NCBI RefSeq assembly: GCF_007341385.1
Contig: NZ_VJYD01000012.1
Location: 110,069-174,068 of the forward strand
DNA: 64,000 nucleotides
Reading direction: 5' to 3'
Source of the DNA: Flavobacterium daemonense
Lineage (GTDB): Bacteria > Bacteroidota > Bacteroidia > Flavobacteriales > Flavobacteriaceae
The notes beneath the pieces were generated by a model, which was not told where the DNA came from, did not search any database, and saw only the letters and a program-made list of their open reading frames with translations. Of the stretch, positions 50,592-58,467 are shown one piece after another (the first letter of the stretch is position 1; each line of letters starts with the position of its first letter). The position numbers were made by a program, and so were the translations under genes.

Positions 50592-51895
50592 TGAAAACAA
50601 TCGATTATATCCCAACTTCAAAAATTGAAAGAGCCGGAAAACTGGTTCAGACCGGCGCAAAAATTGGAGTAAATTATGTAAAACATTATGCTGAAAAAAT
50701 TGTTAATCCAGATTTATCGCGAGATAAACTAAACGAAAATAACGCCGAAGACATTTACGACGGATTAAAAAGCTTAAAAGGAAGCGCGCTTAAAGTTGCT
50801 CAAATGTTAAGCATGGATAAGAATTTTTTGCCACAAGCTTATGTGGAGAAGTTCTCATTGTCGCAATTTTCTGTTCCGCCGCTTTCTGCTCCTTTGGTTT
50901 TAAAAACGTTTAAAAATAATTTCGGTAAAACGCCATATGAAATTTTTGATGAATTCAACCCAAATTCGGTCAACGCAGCAAGTATTGGTCAAGTGCATTT
51001 GGCTAAGAAAAACGGCAAAAAACTGGCTGTAAAAATTCAATATCCTGGTGTTGCAAACAGTATTTCTTCTGATTTGGCTTTGGTAAAACCAATCGCAATC
51101 AGAATGTTTAATCTGCAAGGAAAAGATTCTGATAAATATTTTAAAGAAGTTGAAGATAAGCTGATTGAAGAAACGAACTATTTATTAGAATTGAAACAAA
51201 GTCAGGAAGTTGTTGATGCGTGCGCTAAAATCGAAAACATTTCTTTCCCGAATTATTATCCAGAATTTTCATCTGAGAAAATCATTACAATGGATTGGAT
51301 GACGGGAATTCATCTTTCTGAATTTACGGCTAAAAACTTTGATCAGGAAACGGGCGACAAATTAGGGCAAGCACTTTGGGATTTTTATATGTACCAAATT
51401 CATGTGCTGCGAAAAGTTCACGCTGATCCGCATCCGGGAAATTTCTTGGTTGATGATCAAAATAAATTAATCGCCTTGGATTTTGGCTGTATGAAACAAA
51501 TTCCAGAAGAGTTTTACACGCCGTATTTTGAGTTAATCAATAAAAATGTGATTACTGACGAAAAGCTTTTCAACGATAAATTATTCGAATTAGAAATTCT
51601 TCGTCCTGATGATTCGCCGGCCGAAATTGAATATTTCACTGAAATGTTTCATGATCTGCTGTCACTTTTTACAAGACCTTTCCAAAACGAAACTTTCGAT
51701 TTTGCCGATGAAACTTTTTTTAATGCAATCGCGCAATTAGGAAAACGTTTTTCTGAAGATACAAACTTGAAAAAAATGAATGGAAATCGCGGTTCGAAAC
51801 ACTTCATTTACATGAACCGCACTTTCTTCGGACTTTATAATTTAATGTTCGATTTGAAAGCGAAAATTGTTGTGGAGGATTATTTGAAGTATTAG
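50591..51895 (+). CDS. AarF/UbiB (ABC1) family atypical kinase
   Basis: A 434-residue protein-kinase-like ATPase. GLKSLKGSALKVAQMLSMD is the N-terminal KxGQ-like region (here KGSALKVAQ), AASIGQVHLAKKNGKKLAVK then IQYPG is the modified glycine loop and ATP-binding lysine, LRKVHADPHPGNFLVDD and IALDFGCMKQ are the catalytic and metal sites. UbiB/COQ8 members support ubiquinone synthesis; flavobacteria use menaquinone, so this one more likely acts in lipid or isoprenoid handling, which is not settled. Translationally coupled to the TetR gene. Confidence 0.93.
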   Translation: MKTIDYIPTSKIERAGKLVQTGAKIGVNYVKHYAEKIVNPDLSRDKLNENNAEDIYDGLKSLKGSALKVAQMLSMDKNFLPQAYVEKFSLSQFSVPPLSAPLVLKTFKNNFGKTPYEIFDEFNPNSVNAASIGQVHLAKKNGKKLAVKIQYPGVANSISSDLALVKPIAIRMFNLQGKDSDKYFKEVEDKLIEETNYLLELKQSQEVVDACAKIENISFPNYYPEFSSEKIITMDWMTGIHLSEFTAKNFDQETGDKLGQALWDFYMYQIHVLRKVHADPHPGNFLVDDQNKLIALDFGCMKQIPEEFYTPYFELINKNVITDEKLFNDKLFELEILRPDDSPAEIEYFTEMFHDLLSLFTRPFQNETFDFADETFFNAIAQLGKRFSEDTNLKKMNGNRGSKHFIYMNRTFFGLYNLMFDLKAKIVVEDYLKY

Positions 51896-51956
51896 AAATT
51901 GTTTTTTTTTGTTTCAGGTTTCAAGTTTCAAGTTGGCTTAACCTTACTTATAGAAC

Positions 51957-51993
51957 TTTGTCAAAGTTTTAAACTTTGACAAAGGTTTTTTTA
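51957..51993 (+). terminator. Terminator-like hairpin after the UbiB gene
   Basis: CTTTGTCAAAGTTT (51957-51970) and AAACTTTGACAAAG (51972-51985) pair perfectly over 14 bp with a 1-base centre, then GTTTTTTT. It could end the UbiB transcript, 62 bases after its stop. Confidence 0.65.
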
Positions 51994-52000
51994 CCCAGTT

Positions 52001-52102
52001 TGTCATCCCGAGGAAGGAGAGATCTCCGCAAGTAACTCCACAATCAGAATCGACAATCTTTGTAGAGCTACTTGTGGAGATCTCTCCTTCGTCGAGATGA
52101 CA
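52001..52102. repeat. Palindromic MITE-like element, family C, copy 3
   Basis: Arms 52001-52027 (TGTCATCCCGAGGAAGGAGA...) and 52076-52102 (...CTCCTTCGTCGAGATGACA) pair with a few mismatches. The core CGACAATCTTTGTAGAG has the orientation of copy 1. It is nested inside the heptad-repeat element. Confidence 0.88.
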
Positions 52103-52166
52103 AGATTACGGGTAAGCGTCCAGCAAAAACCTGAAACTTGAAACCTGAAACCTGAAACAAACAAAC

Positions 52167-53462
52167 TTATTTCAAAATTCCGGCCTTATAAGTCGTAATT
52201 GCTCGATCTCTCGCAAAGTCATGATCAATCATGGGTTCATTGTAACCAAAATCAAACTCAGGAATCCATTTGCGTATATATTCGCCTTTTTCGTCAAATT
52301 TCTTTTGCTGGATTTCCGGATTAAAAACTCTGAAATATGGTGCGGCGTCACAACCTGTTCCGGCTGCCCATTGCCAGTTTCCTACGTTTGAGGCCAATTC
52401 AAAATCCAATAGTTTTTCTGCGAAATAAGCTTCGCCCCATTGCCAGTTGATTAGTAGGTGTTTGCATAAAAAACTCGCTACAACCATGCGAACGCGATTG
52501 TGCATATATCCAGTTTCGTTAAGCTGACGCATTCCAGCATCGACCATTGGATATCCTGTTGTTCCTGAACACCAGCGTTTGAAATCTTCTTCGTTATTTC
52601 GCCATTGAATTCCGTCATAATTTGATTTGAAATTATGATTGACACAATTTGGGAAACTGAAAAGAATTTGAATAAAGAATTCTCTCCAAATCAATTCACT
52701 CAAAAAAGTCTGATTTTTTCTGTTTGTCCAATTTACTAATTTCCGAATACTTACGGTTCCAAAACGTAAATGTGGCGAAAGGTAAGAAGTACTGTCTAAA
52801 GCTGGAAAATCTCTGGTTTCCTTATAATTGCTGATTTGTGTTAAATTGTGCGGAAGTACTTTGATAGAACTTCTTTCAAAACCAATTTCTGATAATTCAG
52901 GAAATGCAAATTGATTTTTTGCGAAATTGGATTGAAATGAAACCGAATCATATTCTGGTGCTGATCCTAAAAAATGGTATTTCTCGAGCCATTTATTTTT
53001 ATAAGGTGTATAAACGGTATATGGAAGTCCGTCAGCTTTTGTGATTTCCTTTTCTTCAAAAATGACGTGATCTTTGAAAGAGAAACATTCTACGTTATTT
53101 TCCTTTAAAAGAGAACAAATTGTTTCGTCGCGCTTAATTGCAAATGGCTCATAATCTTTATTGAAGAAAACGTTTTGTATGTCAAATTCTGCAATTAGCG
53201 ATTTCCAAACTTCTGTTGTTTTTCCTTTTTTGATTATAATTGAAGATCCAACAGAATTTAATTCTGAGTTTATTTTTTGAAGTGAATCATAAATAAAAGT
53301 TACTCGTGCATCGTTTTTTGGAAGATTGTCCAAAATATCATCATCAAAAATGAATAAAGGAATTACAGGGAAATCTGATTGTAAGGCGTGAAATAATCCG
53401 GCGTTGTCTTCTAAACGCAAATCGCGTCTGAACCAGAAAAAGGAAACTTTTTGTTTTGTCAT
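52167..53462 (-). CDS. phr: Deoxyribodipyrimidine photolyase (cryptochrome/photolyase family)
   Basis: A 431-residue flavoprotein that uses blue light to split UV-induced pyrimidine dimers. The N-terminal alpha/beta domain starts VSFFWFRRDLRLEDNAGLFH. The helical FAD domain has SPHLRFGTVSIRKL, LIWREFFIQILFSFP, GTTGYPMVDAGMRQLNETGY then MHNRVRMVVASFLCKHLLIN, and GNWQWAAGTGCDAAPYFRVF, with the tryptophans of the electron-transfer chain. The motifs fit class I CPD photolyases; a cryptochrome role cannot be excluded. It is at the downstream end of the carotenoid block under a CarH-like regulator, which makes light induction plausible. Confidence 0.95.
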   Translation of the reverse strand: MTKQKVSFFWFRRDLRLEDNAGLFHALQSDFPVIPLFIFDDDILDNLPKNDARVTFIYDSLQKINSELNSVGSSIIIKKGKTTEVWKSLIAEFDIQNVFFNKDYEPFAIKRDETICSLLKENNVECFSFKDHVIFEEKEITKADGLPYTVYTPYKNKWLEKYHFLGSAPEYDSVSFQSNFAKNQFAFPELSEIGFERSSIKVLPHNLTQISNYKETRDFPALDSTSYLSPHLRFGTVSIRKLVNWTNRKNQTFLSELIWREFFIQILFSFPNCVNHNFKSNYDGIQWRNNEEDFKRWCSGTTGYPMVDAGMRQLNETGYMHNRVRMVVASFLCKHLLINWQWGEAYFAEKLLDFELASNVGNWQWAAGTGCDAAPYFRVFNPEIQQKKFDEKGEYIRKWIPEFDFGYNEPMIDHDFARDRAITTYKAGILK

Positions 53463-53489
53463 TATAATGGTTATGTCTTGACGATTTTT

Positions 53490-53681
53490 TTAAACACATA
53501 GAAACATAGATTTTTTTTCCTGATTTAAAAGTAAAGAGAAAAGAAACTAGTTTCTTCACACATAGTTCCCAAAGTTTGTCATTCCGAGGAACGAGGAATG
53601 ACAAGATTGTACAGACTATGTTTATTTATGCAAGTGAAACGCCTTTTCTACACAATAAAAACTATGTTTCTATGTGTTTAA
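53490..53681. mobile_element. Family A non-coding element (MITE-like), copy 3, with a nested hairpin
   Basis: A 192-bp unit with perfect 20-bp terminal repeats (53490-53509 and 53662-53681), identical to those of the GxxExxY element. It has AAAGAAACTAGTTTCTTC, ACACATAG and CTATGTTTATTT, then ATGCAAGTGAAACGCCTTTT as in copy 2. Between ACACATAG and CTATG an extra stretch of about 50 bases holds the hairpin at 53577-53603. Confidence 0.88.
53577..53603. repeat. Short family C-like hairpin nested in the family A copy
   Basis: TGTCATTCC and GGAATGACA form a 9-bp stem around GAGGAACGA. The ends are those of family C (TGTCAT...ATGACA) but without the usual core, so it is a mini version or a related repeat. 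Confidence 0.75.
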
Positions 53682-53690
53682 AAATAAATG

Positions 53691-54200
53691 TTATATACTT
53701 TTTTGCTTTGCATCAATTTGAATAATCTTCGGCTGTGAGTTTGAATTGAATAATTCCTCGATTTTGTTATAACGGAAATCAAATATTGTTTTCAGTTTAT
53801 TCTTTACGACTATTCGATTCATGATTCGGCCTAAAATTCCGAGTGGGAGGGCGTAGTGAACAATGTCTGTCATTTTGGTTCCGCCGTCGGCTGTTTTTTC
53901 AAAGAAGTGTTTGTGATGCCATAATTTGTACGGCCCAAAACGCTGTACGTCTATAAAATAGTGGTTTTCTTTGCAGGCTGTAATTTCAGTGACCCAAGAA
54001 ATTTTGATTCCTAAAAGCGGGCGTAACGTGTAGGTTATGATTTGTCCGTGATACATTCGTTTTTCGTCGAAGTCTTTAATCTTAAAACTCATATTTTCGA
54101 GTGTAATAGTCTGCAGGTTTTTTGGACTGGAGAAAAAATCCCAGCACTCTTCGACACTTGCATTTACATACTGAACGGTTGCTATTTTGTATAATTTCAT
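53691..54200 (-). CDS. SRPBCC family protein
   Basis: A 169-residue START-like (SRPBCC) protein without signal peptide. It begins MKLYKIATVQYVNASVEECW then DFFSSPKNLQTITLENMSF, a typical first strand and helix, continues YHGQIITYTLRPLLGIKISW and HKHFFEKTADGGTKMTDIVH, and ends with the long helix NRIVVKNKLKTIFDFRYNKI. The YfcH-type group to which it belongs is annotated as cell-division inhibitor-like in some genomes. It lies between crtZ and phr, a common position in flavobacterial carotenoid clusters. Ligand unknown. Confidence 0.85.
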   Translation of the reverse strand: MKLYKIATVQYVNASVEECWDFFSSPKNLQTITLENMSFKIKDFDEKRMYHGQIITYTLRPLLGIKISWVTEITACKENHYFIDVQRFGPYKLWHHKHFFEKTADGGTKMTDIVHYALPLGILGRIMNRIVVKNKLKTIFDFRYNKIEELFNSNSQPKIIQIDAKQKSI

Positions 54201-54296
54201 TTTTTATAATTTCATTTGTTACAAAAATGTTTCTTGAAATACGTGAGCGTTAGGGATTATAGTGGAGCTCTTTTTGTGGCTGGCCTTTTTGCCAGA

Positions 54297-54340
54297 CATA
54301 AAAAAGCGGGAACGAAAAGCCCGACCGCAGGGAACGCCCA
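54297..54340. repeat. GC-rich structured island
   Basis: In AT-rich surroundings, 54305-54340 is GC-rich: GCGGGAACGAAAAGCCCG forms a short hairpin and GGGAACG is repeated at 54308-54314 and 54330-54336. It lies in the 147-base gap between crtZ and the SRPBCC gene, next to a CTGGCC/GCCAG hairpin at 54277-54293. Origin unknown; probably another dispersed repeat. Confidence 0.5.
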
Positions 54341-54347
54341 TATAAAG

Positions 54348-54788
54348 TTACATTTTATAATACTTAAATGGTACAAACAACATTCCGAAACATTCTCCTT
54401 TTTCTTTGTTGAGGTGCTTGTGGTGTATTTTATGTGCTTTCCTGAGTCCAATGAGGTATTTGTTTTTAGTGTTTTTGAACCATTTAAAACGCTGATGAAT
54501 CAAAACATCGTGAATTAAAAAGTAACAAGCGCCATAAAGCGTAATGCCGCAGGCAATAAAAAACAAATAATTGAAGCCACCCTGAACACCAAAATAGAAT
54601 AACAAGATACTCGGAATCGCAAAAATGACAAAGAAAATGTCGTTGCGCTCAAAAGTATGCTCGTATTTTGGCTGATGATGATCTTCGTGAAAATACCACA
54701 TAAAACCGTGCATTACGTACTTATGCGTAAGCCAGGTAACACATTCCATGAACAGAAAAACGCCTAAAAAGATTAAAAAAGAAATCAT
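54348..54788 (-). CDS. crtZ: Beta-carotene hydroxylase
   Basis: A 146-residue membrane di-iron oxygenase of the fatty-acid hydroxylase superfamily that adds 3-hydroxyl groups to beta-carotene, giving zeaxanthin. The histidine clusters are complete: HKYVMH (near 22-27), HEDHH (near 35-39), HDVLIH (near 96-101) and HKIHHKH (near 117-123). Four hydrophobic stretches. Short length matches bacterial CrtZ. It follows crtB, with a family C palindrome in the gap. The lycopene cyclase needed between CrtI and CrtZ is not in the window. Confidence 0.93.
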   Translation of the reverse strand: MISFLIFLGVFLFMECVTWLTHKYVMHGFMWYFHEDHHQPKYEHTFERNDIFFVIFAIPSILLFYFGVQGGFNYLFFIACGITLYGACYFLIHDVLIHQRFKWFKNTKNKYLIGLRKAHKIHHKHLNKEKGECFGMLFVPFKYYKM

Positions 54789-54887
54789 TTTATAAATGTT
54801 GTTATTAAAATTATGATTTTATTTTGTTTGTGTTTGACTTTAAATTGTAAAAAATTAACTCTAAAGGTTTTTTATTGTTGGACAATC

Positions 54888-54993
54888 TTGTCATTTCGAC
54901 CGAAGGGAGAAATCACACACGGGATTCGACAAAGATTGGCGACATTCCATGCGGAGTTTCTAGTGCGATTTCTCCCTTCGGTCGAAATGACAA
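54888..54993. repeat. Palindromic MITE-like element, family C, copy 4
   Basis: Arms 54888-54918 (TTGTCATTTCGACCGAAGGG...) and 54963-54993 (...CCCTTCGGTCGAAATGACAA) pair over about 28 of 31 bp. One extra base pair in the CCGAAGGG part sets it apart from copies 1-3. The core TTCGACAAAGATTGGCGACA has the orientation of copy 2. It lies between crtB and crtZ. Confidence 0.9.
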
Positions 54994-55006
54994 ATGCGAC
55001 GTATTT

Positions 55007-55846
55007 CTATACTAATTTAAGCTTATAAGTAACAAACGACTGCGCCAAAAGTCCCGCTTTAGTATAATTTGAAACCCTGATTCTGGAATTTCCAATTTTG
55101 TGATAGGGCGTGTTTTTTAGTTTCTTGAGCAGTTTCTTATAGTAAACATAAGCCGTATAAACGCCAAATTTTGCTTCTAACGGTAATTTTACAATTCCTT
55201 GATAGGCAATGCGGAAATCGTCTTCGATTTCTTTTATGATTTGGGTTTTCGAATCTTCATTGAAATTATTGAGATTGACGCCGGGAAAATAAGTTCGGTT
55301 TAAAATAAGATTGTCATCTCTCAAATCTCTCAAGAAATTTATCTTTTGAAAAGCAGAACCCAATCGCATGGCTTCGTGTTTTAACTGCTCGTATTTATGT
55401 TCTTTCCCGTCTACAAAAACCTTCAAGCACATTAGCCCAACAACATCAGCAGAACCGTAAATGTAATCTTGGTATTCTATCTGCGTATTGTAAGTTGATT
55501 TTATAAGATCTAGTTTCATGCTTCGCAAAAAGGCCTGAACTAGATCATCGGTAATATTGTATTCTTTAACTGTATGCTGAAACGAATTTAAAATTGGGTT
55601 AAGGCTTATACCTAATTCCATTGCTTTGTAATATTCTTTTTCGAAATCATCAATTAAATATTCCTTTTCATAATCGTGAAAGGAATCTACAATTTCATCA
55701 GCAAAACGTACAAATCCATAAATACTGTAAATCGCATCGCGAATGCTTGGCGAAAGCATTTTTACTGCCAATGAAAATGAGGAACTATAATTTTGCGTAA
55801 TCAGTTTACTACATTTGAAAGAAACGGCGTCGAATAGTGATTTCAT
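55007..55846 (-). CDS. crtB: Phytoene synthase
   Basis: A 279-residue prenyl-chain condensing enzyme that joins two geranylgeranyl diphosphates to phytoene, the first committed carotenoid step. YSSSFSLAVKMLSPSIRDAI then YSIYGFVRFADEIVDSF gives the first aspartate-rich motif (DEIVD), and LGSAFQKINFLRDLRDDNLI then LNRTYFPG the second. It ends with the long helix VYTAYVYYKKLLKKLKNTPY. It is 3 bases after the crtI stop, so the two are coupled. Confidence 0.95.
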   Translation of the reverse strand: MKSLFDAVSFKCSKLITQNYSSSFSLAVKMLSPSIRDAIYSIYGFVRFADEIVDSFHDYEKEYLIDDFEKEYYKAMELGISLNPILNSFQHTVKEYNITDDLVQAFLRSMKLDLIKSTYNTQIEYQDYIYGSADVVGLMCLKVFVDGKEHKYEQLKHEAMRLGSAFQKINFLRDLRDDNLILNRTYFPGVNLNNFNEDSKTQIIKEIEDDFRIAYQGIVKLPLEAKFGVYTAYVYYKKLLKKLKNTPYHKIGNSRIRVSNYTKAGLLAQSFVTYKLKLV

Positions 55847-55849
55847 GGT

Positions 55850-57316
55850 TTAAGATCTAATAGATTTTTGAATTAACTCAGCAACCAATTTTCCCGAAAT
55901 TAAAGCAGGCGGAACACCTGGACCAGGAACGGTCAATTGTCCTGTGAAATATAAGTTACGTACTTTTTTGCTTTTTAGTTTTGGCCTTAAAAAAGCAGTT
56001 TGCAATAAGGTATTCGCCATTCCGTAAGCGTTGCCTTTGTACGCATTGTAATCTGTTACGAAATCATTTTTGCAGAATGACTTCTTAAATATAATGTTAT
56101 TTTTAATTTTTTGTTGTGTAAGTTGCTCAAAACGAGTAACTATCTTTTCGAAATATTGTTCTCGAAGTTCTTCGTTGTCTTCAATTCCAGGTGCAAGCGG
56201 AATCAAGAAAAATCCAGATTCCATTCCCTCTGGCGCAGCAGTTAGATCTGTTTTCGATGGAAAATTAGCATAGAATAATGGCGCTTTTGGCCATTTTGGA
56301 TCATCATAAATTGCTTTTGCATGCTCATCAAAATCAACATCAAAAAACAAAGCGTGATGCGAAATGTTTTCTATTTTTTTATTAAAGCCAATGAAAAATA
56401 GGAGTGAAGAAGGAGCGAAAATTCGGCTTTCCCAATATTTTTCAGAATAAGCACGATGTTCTTTATCAAGCAGCGTTTCAGTATGCTGATAATCGGCACC
56501 ACTTAAAATTAGGTCTGCTTTTATGATTTCTCCGTTGATTACAACTCCAATTGCAGTTTTGTTTTCAACGATTATTTTTTCAACTGACGAATTGGTTTTG
56601 ATCGTGACGCCCAATTCTAAAGCTAATTTTTCAATGCCACGAACCACGTCAAACATTCCGGTTTTTGGATGCCAAGTTCCAAGACCGAAATCGGCGTAAT
56701 TCATAAAATTATAAAAAGAAGGCGTTTTAGTGGGTTTTGCTCCCAGAAACAAAACGGGGAATTCTAAAATTTGAATTAATCGTTCGTTTTTGAATTTCTT
56801 TCGAATATCCTGACTCACATTGCTCAAAAACTGATTAAGTTTTAAAGCTGTTTTTGGTGTAAGTAATTCTAAAGGCGAAACACCTGGACGATATACGAGA
56901 TCTTTAATTGCAATATCATAATTGCTTTTTGCCTGATCAATAAATTCATGAAGTTTGTCTCCGCTTCCTTTTTCTATAGTTTCAAAAACAGATTTGATTT
57001 TGGTCAAATTATCATAAATGCTGACAAAATCATTTACGCCAAAATAAACTCGATAAGCCGGATTGAGTTTTATGAGTTCATAATAATCTGAAGTTTTTTT
57101 GCCGAAATCCTGAAAAAATCGATCAAAAACATCGGGCATCCAATACCAGCTTGGGCCCATGTCGAAAGTAAAACCGTCTTTTTTGAATTGACGCGCGCGA
57201 CCTCCAATTGTTGGATTTTTTTCATAAATAGTAACCGCATGTCCTTGTTTTGCCAAGTAACACGATGCGGCCAAAGCGGAAAAGCCAGATCCTAATATGA
57301 TAATTGTTTTTGTCAT
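55850..57316 (-). CDS. crtI: Phytoene desaturase
   Basis: A 488-residue FAD-dependent desaturase that converts phytoene to lycopene in several steps. The Rossmann start is IIILGSGFSALAASCYLAKQ then GHAVTIYEKNPTIGGRARQF. FTFDMGPSWYWMPDVFDRFF follows, and the CrtI C-terminal signature FTGQLTVPGPGVPPALISGK is complete. It is associated with the inner membrane. It has its own -7 element on the minus strand (57332-57325), next to an inverted repeat, and lies 37 bases after the CarH-like regulator. Confidence 0.95.
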   Translation of the reverse strand: MTKTIIILGSGFSALAASCYLAKQGHAVTIYEKNPTIGGRARQFKKDGFTFDMGPSWYWMPDVFDRFFQDFGKKTSDYYELIKLNPAYRVYFGVNDFVSIYDNLTKIKSVFETIEKGSGDKLHEFIDQAKSNYDIAIKDLVYRPGVSPLELLTPKTALKLNQFLSNVSQDIRKKFKNERLIQILEFPVLFLGAKPTKTPSFYNFMNYADFGLGTWHPKTGMFDVVRGIEKLALELGVTIKTNSSVEKIIVENKTAIGVVINGEIIKADLILSGADYQHTETLLDKEHRAYSEKYWESRIFAPSSLLFFIGFNKKIENISHHALFFDVDFDEHAKAIYDDPKWPKAPLFYANFPSKTDLTAAPEGMESGFFLIPLAPGIEDNEELREQYFEKIVTRFEQLTQQKIKNNIIFKKSFCKNDFVTDYNAYKGNAYGMANTLLQTAFLRPKLKSKKVRNLYFTGQLTVPGPGVPPALISGKLVAELIQKSIRS

Positions 57317-57332
57317 TTGTTTAACAAATATA
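57315..57332 (-). promoter_or_regulatory. crtI -7 element with overlapping palindrome
   Basis: TATATTTG on the minus strand (57332-57325) overlaps the perfect 7-bp inverted repeat ATTTGTTTAACAAAT (57315-57329), which also covers the crtI start codon. It is a candidate operator for the MerR regulator. A related TTGTTGAGTAAACAA lies at 58260-58274 in front of the regulator gene itself, next to its own -7 element TATTTTTG (58279-58272). Confidence 0.5.
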
Positions 57333-57353
57333 CAAAAACTTTAAACAAAATAA

Positions 57354-58253
57354 TTAGATTTCTTCTATAGTTTCCTCCATTGAATCAAAAATATGAATGC
57401 GCTCATGAAGATTAGTTCGGTCAATATGTTCAACCATATTCCCCATAAGCCAGATTTCATTATTTTTCATTAATAGTTTTTGTCCCATCGATTTTACATA
57501 TTGATTTATAATGTTTCGTTCTGGTTGAACAGTCATGAATGAAACAAAGGTTATGTTCTCAAAGTGGCGTGTAAGATCCTGCAAGTTCTCAATTGGCATG
57601 CTTTCGCCCAAATAAATGGTTTTGTATCCTTTTGATAAAATTTCGTATTGCAGATAAAGAAGACCAATTTGGTGTACTTCATTTAAAGGCAATGAAAGAA
57701 CAAAAATTCGGTCTGTTTTTGTAGGTTTTAATATTTGAAGGCTTTCTGTATAAATTAAAATCTTTTGCTTGATCAAATGACTCATAAAGTGCTCATTTGC
57801 CGGCGTAATCGTTTCGGATTGCCATAGCAAGCCCAATTCTTTCAACAACGGAAGAAAATGTTCTTTGAAGACTTCTTTAAAACTTTTTTCTGAAATAAGC
57901 CAGTCAAATGTATTGAAGAATAACTCTTGATCGAAATTCATCATCGCCATTTTGAAAGACGTGATCGCATAGTTTTGCGAGTTTTTCTTCGAAATGATTT
58001 CACGAACCAACAATGGGATTTTATCCTCAGAATAAGTAGCTATTTTAGATATTTTATAGCCATATTGATGCAGTAAAGTTATATTTAAAAGCTTCTGCAG
58101 ATTTTGTAAATTGTATAGTCTGATATTAGTATCGGTTCGCATCGGTTCAAGAATATTGTATCTTTTTTCCCAAATCCGAATTGTATCCGCTTTTATCCCA
58201 GATAAGTTTTCAAGGTCTTTTATACTGAAAACAGTTTTTATATTGTTTACCAT
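57354..58253 (-). CDS. MerR-family CarH/LitR-like B12-dependent photoreceptor regulator
   Basis: A 299-residue repressor-type regulator. Residues 5-70 are a MerR helix-turn-helix (FSIKDLENLSGIKADTIRIW then EKRYNILEPMRTDTNIRLY). Residues 95-165 form the B12-binding four-helix bundle with W144-x9-E154-H155 (LLWQSETITPANEHF). Residues 180-290 form a Rossmann-like cobalamin-binding domain with NEVHQIG (E192, H194, G197). Both motifs, W-x9-EH and E-x-H-x-x-G, mark CarH/CarA proteins, which bind adenosylcobalamin as tetramers on DNA in the dark and fall apart in light. It sits directly before crtI and crtB, so it most likely makes carotenoid (and perhaps photolyase) synthesis light-inducible. Confidence 0.93.
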   Translation of the reverse strand: MVNNIKTVFSIKDLENLSGIKADTIRIWEKRYNILEPMRTDTNIRLYNLQNLQKLLNITLLHQYGYKISKIATYSEDKIPLLVREIISKKNSQNYAITSFKMAMMNFDQELFFNTFDWLISEKSFKEVFKEHFLPLLKELGLLWQSETITPANEHFMSHLIKQKILIYTESLQILKPTKTDRIFVLSLPLNEVHQIGLLYLQYEILSKGYKTIYLGESMPIENLQDLTRHFENITFVSFMTVQPERNIINQYVKSMGQKLLMKNNEIWLMGNMVEHIDRTNLHERIHIFDSMEETIEEI

Positions 58254-58467
58254 TTCTTATTGTTGAGTAAACAAAAATAAAATAAAATCTGAAAAAATCT
58301 CTAAAACTTTACTAAAATGATAGATTATCGAAACTTTGTAGTAACATACTGATTTAATTGGCTTAAAAGAAGCTTTGTTTTTTTATCATTTCGATTTTGA
58401 ATAAATAAAAAGAAACTATTTAGAGTTATTCTAAAAATAAATTAAAAAATGTTTTGATGAAAAGAAA

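Larger units (their letters stand above)
51911..52159. mobile_element. Composite palindromic element: heptad-repeat arms enclosing a hairpin and a family C copy
   Basis: The left arm 51911-51934 (GTTTCAGGTTTCAAGTTTCA...) and the right arm 52129-52159 (AACCTGAAACTTGAAACCTG...) are inverse repeats made of 7-base units (TTTCAAG, TTTCAGG). Inside are the hairpin at 51957-51985 and the family C copy at 52001-52102. It fills the whole gap between the UbiB and photolyase genes and looks like one element inserted in another. Confidence 0.75.

Noticed and set aside
50591..51895. UbiB homologue as evidence for ubiquinone synthesis
   Set aside because: Flavobacteria use menaquinone and no ubi genes are in the window; the family is broader than its name.
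53691..54200. SRPBCC protein as lycopene cyclase or other missing carotenoid step
   Set aside because: It has a START-like fold pattern, no FAD motif and no cyclase motif; it is only a neighbour of crtZ.
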